Assembly (NCBI RefSeq): GCF_050948175.1 | Contig: NC_135204.1 | Coordinates: 9,043,473-9,107,472 of the forward strand | Direction of reading: 5' to 3' | DNA length: 64,000 nt | Origin: Xylocopa sonorina | Taxonomy: Eukaryota > Arthropoda > Insecta > Hymenoptera > Apidae | Shown: positions 62,388-64,000 of the stretch, in pieces | Layout: each line of letters begins with the position of its first letter | How positions within the stretch are numbered: position 1 is the stretch's first letter | Made by a program: the position numbers and the translations under genes | The notes under the pieces: generated by a model | Told to the model about the DNA's origin: nothing | Database searches by the model: none | What the model saw: the letters and a program-made list of their open reading frames with translations, nothing else

Positions 62388-62420
62388 CGATCGATTCGAT
62401 ACGCTCGATCGAATCGATCG
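62388..62420. repeat. 13-bp perfect inverted repeat in omb intron 1
   Basis: CGATCGATTCGAT and ATCGAATCGATCG with a 7-nt spacer, rich in CGAT words (the core of DREF/BEAF-type sites). It sits about 0.8 kb before exon 2. Confidence 0.7.
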
Positions 62421-62691
62421 ACGTAGTTCGAGCCTCTTCTCCTATGCGTTCTTACGGGAACGATCGACTCCTCGAAACGAATTCGCGTTTTCGAAATTGT
62501 CACGTTGAATTCCTGAATCAATTTCACGGTCGATCGAGATTGAAATGGATCTCGATGGGGTCGCGCGGTGATTGAAAAATTGTTTCGCGCACTCGCGCGA
62601 TTTAAACAAATATTATTACGCGTAAATGAGCATCGGGGGTTGGGATGTTTTTCCAACCGTTGATTCCGTGTTTTCGAACGGGACCAGGGTT

Positions 62692-62702
62692 GGGGGGGGG
62701 GG
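62692..62702 (+). repeat. 11-base G homopolymer in omb intron 1
   Basis: Uninterrupted run of 11 G, next to other GGG runs (GGGACC, AGGGTT, CGGGAAA), so also mildly quadruplex-prone. Prone to length error in sequencing. Confidence 0.85.
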
Positions 62703-63198
62703 ATATCGGCGGGAAAGCGATACCTCGTTGTCATTTTTGCGGCGATCGTATTAATTCGGTTGGAATTAAACGTAAATAATATTTTAATTAAACAGCCAAG
62801 GGAAATTGTAAACGAGCATTGCGTCAAAGAGCCGTTCCGCGCGCATTGTTGCGCCGGTACGCGACGGCCAACGGGAAGGATACAGTTTATCGTTGGCAGT
62901 ATCGAGTTATTTAACAGCTGGCCCGATAAAATAAATAACGAATTCGAATCCTCGTTGTATATACGGATTTTAATCCCGCGCCAGTTTTCCACTTTCCCCG
63001 TCGATTCGTCACGAGCCAATTAACGCGGTTAATTCGAACAAACCGCCAAAAGCATCCCAACCTGAGAACCGCAACTCCATCCCTCGCGATTCTAAACAAT
63101 TCCTGGTAAGACGAACTTGCAGTAACACCCAATACGCTTCACGTTTCGCACGCCAATTGCGTCAATTTCCATTCTAACATGATTTTCCTCTGTCACAG

Positions 63199-63523
63199 GG
63201 TTGGGACTGGGCCCGCACACGCCCGAGGAAGCAGCAGTCCTGGCGGCCGCGGCTGCTGCGTTGCACCACCATCACCAGGGTGGTCCTGGCGGTCCAGCGA
63301 TGAGGCCTCTGAGGCCCCCTTTACCGCCAGGGATGTTGCACACCTCGCCACACCCTCTGGCACCGCATCATCCCCTCGCTGGACCTCACCACCCCCTCGT
63401 ACCTCCTCACCATCCAGAGGAGGACGGCGTCGTGGACGATCCCAAGGTGACGCTCGAGGGCAAAGAGCTCTGGGAGAAGTTCCACAAGCTGGGCACGGAG
63501 ATGGTCATCACGAAAAGCGGCCG
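63199..63523 (+). CDS. bi: optomotor-blind/bifid, coding exon 2 with start of the T-box
   Basis: Second coding exon. The acceptor is TGTCACAG|GG with a pyrimidine-rich tract and a CTAAC branch-point match at 63174-63178. The first two bases complete the Gly codon split by intron 1 (phase 1). The exon encodes GLGPHTPEEAAVLAA, a poly-Ala run, HHHH, then MRPLRPP and a Pro/His-rich segment. At about residue 323 (246 from the short start) it enters the T-box with DDPKVTLEGKELWEKFHKLG and continues to ...VITKSGR. This is the diagnostic first 30 residues of Tbx2/3/Omb T-boxes. The donor is GGCCG|GTGAGT, leaving a phase 2 end inside the Arg codon. The other T-box subfamilies do not share this opening, so the Tbx2/3 assignment is firm. 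Most of the DNA-binding domain and the repression domain lie past the window, so the gene is partial. Confidence 0.95.
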
Positions 63524-64000
63524 GTGAGTGTCAAGGCTAGTGTCGAGGTTAGATGATCACTTGGTTAGGCTGAGTCGCGTGGGTTTTGTTGTTCCATCGA
63601 TTCGAATCGACGCGGGAGTCGCGCGATGTTTAATTCGGTTGGATTCGAGGCGATTCTTGGCGATCGCGTTAACTGGTGACGGAAGGTAGCGGCGGACGTA
63701 AGGCAAGAGCCGTGAGAAAAATGACGGGCCGCCAGGCGAAACACGAGAAGTACGCGGCGCGAGAAACCGCAGGAAATCGCGTCGATCGACCACCCCTGGC
63801 TGGACTCGTTGGCGAATTCGCGGGCGAAATTTTGGCCCCTAGCCAACTCGAAATCCCCGATCGAAGTTCGCGTTTAACGATCGACTCGCGAACCGTACTC
63901 ACTAGCCAGCAGTTAGAACCTGATAGCCGTTCGTTCGCGGATAGAGCTAAAGCCTCGCGCGGACTATACAGCCGACGCTAAAACGCCTTTCATCGCGTTT
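63524..64000 (+). other. bi: start of intron 2 of omb/bifid (runs off window)
   Basis: Begins with GTGAGT directly after the split Arg codon of the T-box. In-frame translation stops at once (TGA 63525-63527), so this is intron. No acceptor followed by the next T-box segment (expected to start with the third base of an Arg codon, then a Met-Phe-Pro type sequence) was seen before 64000. Nothing else recognised; the open frames at 63.6-63.98 kb are of the CpG-rich, stop-poor type. Confidence 0.85.

Larger units (their letters stand above)
52849..63198 (+). other. bi: intron 1 of omb/bifid (10,350 bp)
   Basis: Bounded by donor GTGAGC after exon 1 and acceptor TTTTCCTCTGTCACAG before exon 2, with a CTAAC branch site 21 bases before the end. 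No open frame inside resembles a protein. The body is CpG-containing unique sequence with scattered AT-rich, homeodomain-word-rich islands (about 57.1-57.25, 59.64-59.93, 60.5-60.6 and 62.74-62.95 kb) that are the best candidates for intronic enhancers. It also has a GA tract near 55.39 kb, an 11-G run at 62692-62702 and a 13-bp inverted repeat at 62388-62420. Large first introns with regulatory content are usual in this gene family; enhancer function here is inference. Confidence 0.85.

Noticed and set aside
1..64000. Dpp silencer elements (GRCGNC-N5-GTCTG), since omb is a Dpp target in flies
   Set aside because: The GTCTG and CAGAC occurrences I checked lack the paired GRCGNC/GNCGYC half at the right spacing.
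1..64000. CRISPR arrays, bacterial operons, phage or viral genes
   Set aside because: No regularly spaced repeats, no ribosome-binding-site/ORF pattern, and no viral-type proteins; the DNA is animal nuclear.

Overview
The window reads as animal nuclear DNA, almost certainly an insect and most plausibly a hymenopteran (bee, wasp or ant). The reasons are the one clear gene, which is closest to insect Optomotor-blind; undepleted CpG with many TCGA/CGATCG words; numerous GA/TC and TTC microsatellites; very low gene density; and no recognisable transposon. The taxon is an inference from style, not from an alignment.

The only gene identified with confidence is the 5' part of optomotor-blind/bifid (omb/bi, the Tbx2/3-class T-box repressor) on the + strand. 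Coding exon 1 is 52119-52848. A 10.35 kb intron follows (52849-63198). Coding exon 2 is 63199-63523 and ends about 30 residues into the T-box. A second intron runs off the window. The split codons join in frame, with a phase 1 junction at intron 1 and a phase 2 donor at intron 2. The rest of the T-box and the C-terminus lie outside.

Upstream, about 50.0-52.1 kb is CpG-rich and looks like promoter plus 5' leader. It has insect initiator-like TCAGT words, GA-rich tracts, a head-to-head CCAAT pair, several perfect inverted repeats, a tight cluster of T-box half-sites (AGGTGT/ACACCT) that suggests autoregulation, and a chain of upstream ORFs. Two in-frame starts (52119 and 52350) could give a long and a short N-terminus.

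The remaining ~50 kb (1-50,000) has no gene I can defend. It is best read as the large upstream regulatory territory expected of a developmental T-box gene. It holds CTCF-like sites, a Polycomb-type GAGA/Pho cluster, palindromes, possible enhancers, stem-loops (one pre-miRNA-like), a G-quadruplex-prone run and microsatellites. A possible short first coding exon at 9554-9600 and a tRNA-like relic near 11.1 kb are listed at low confidence. Nearly all long open frames here are by-products of CpG-rich, stop-poor sequence.
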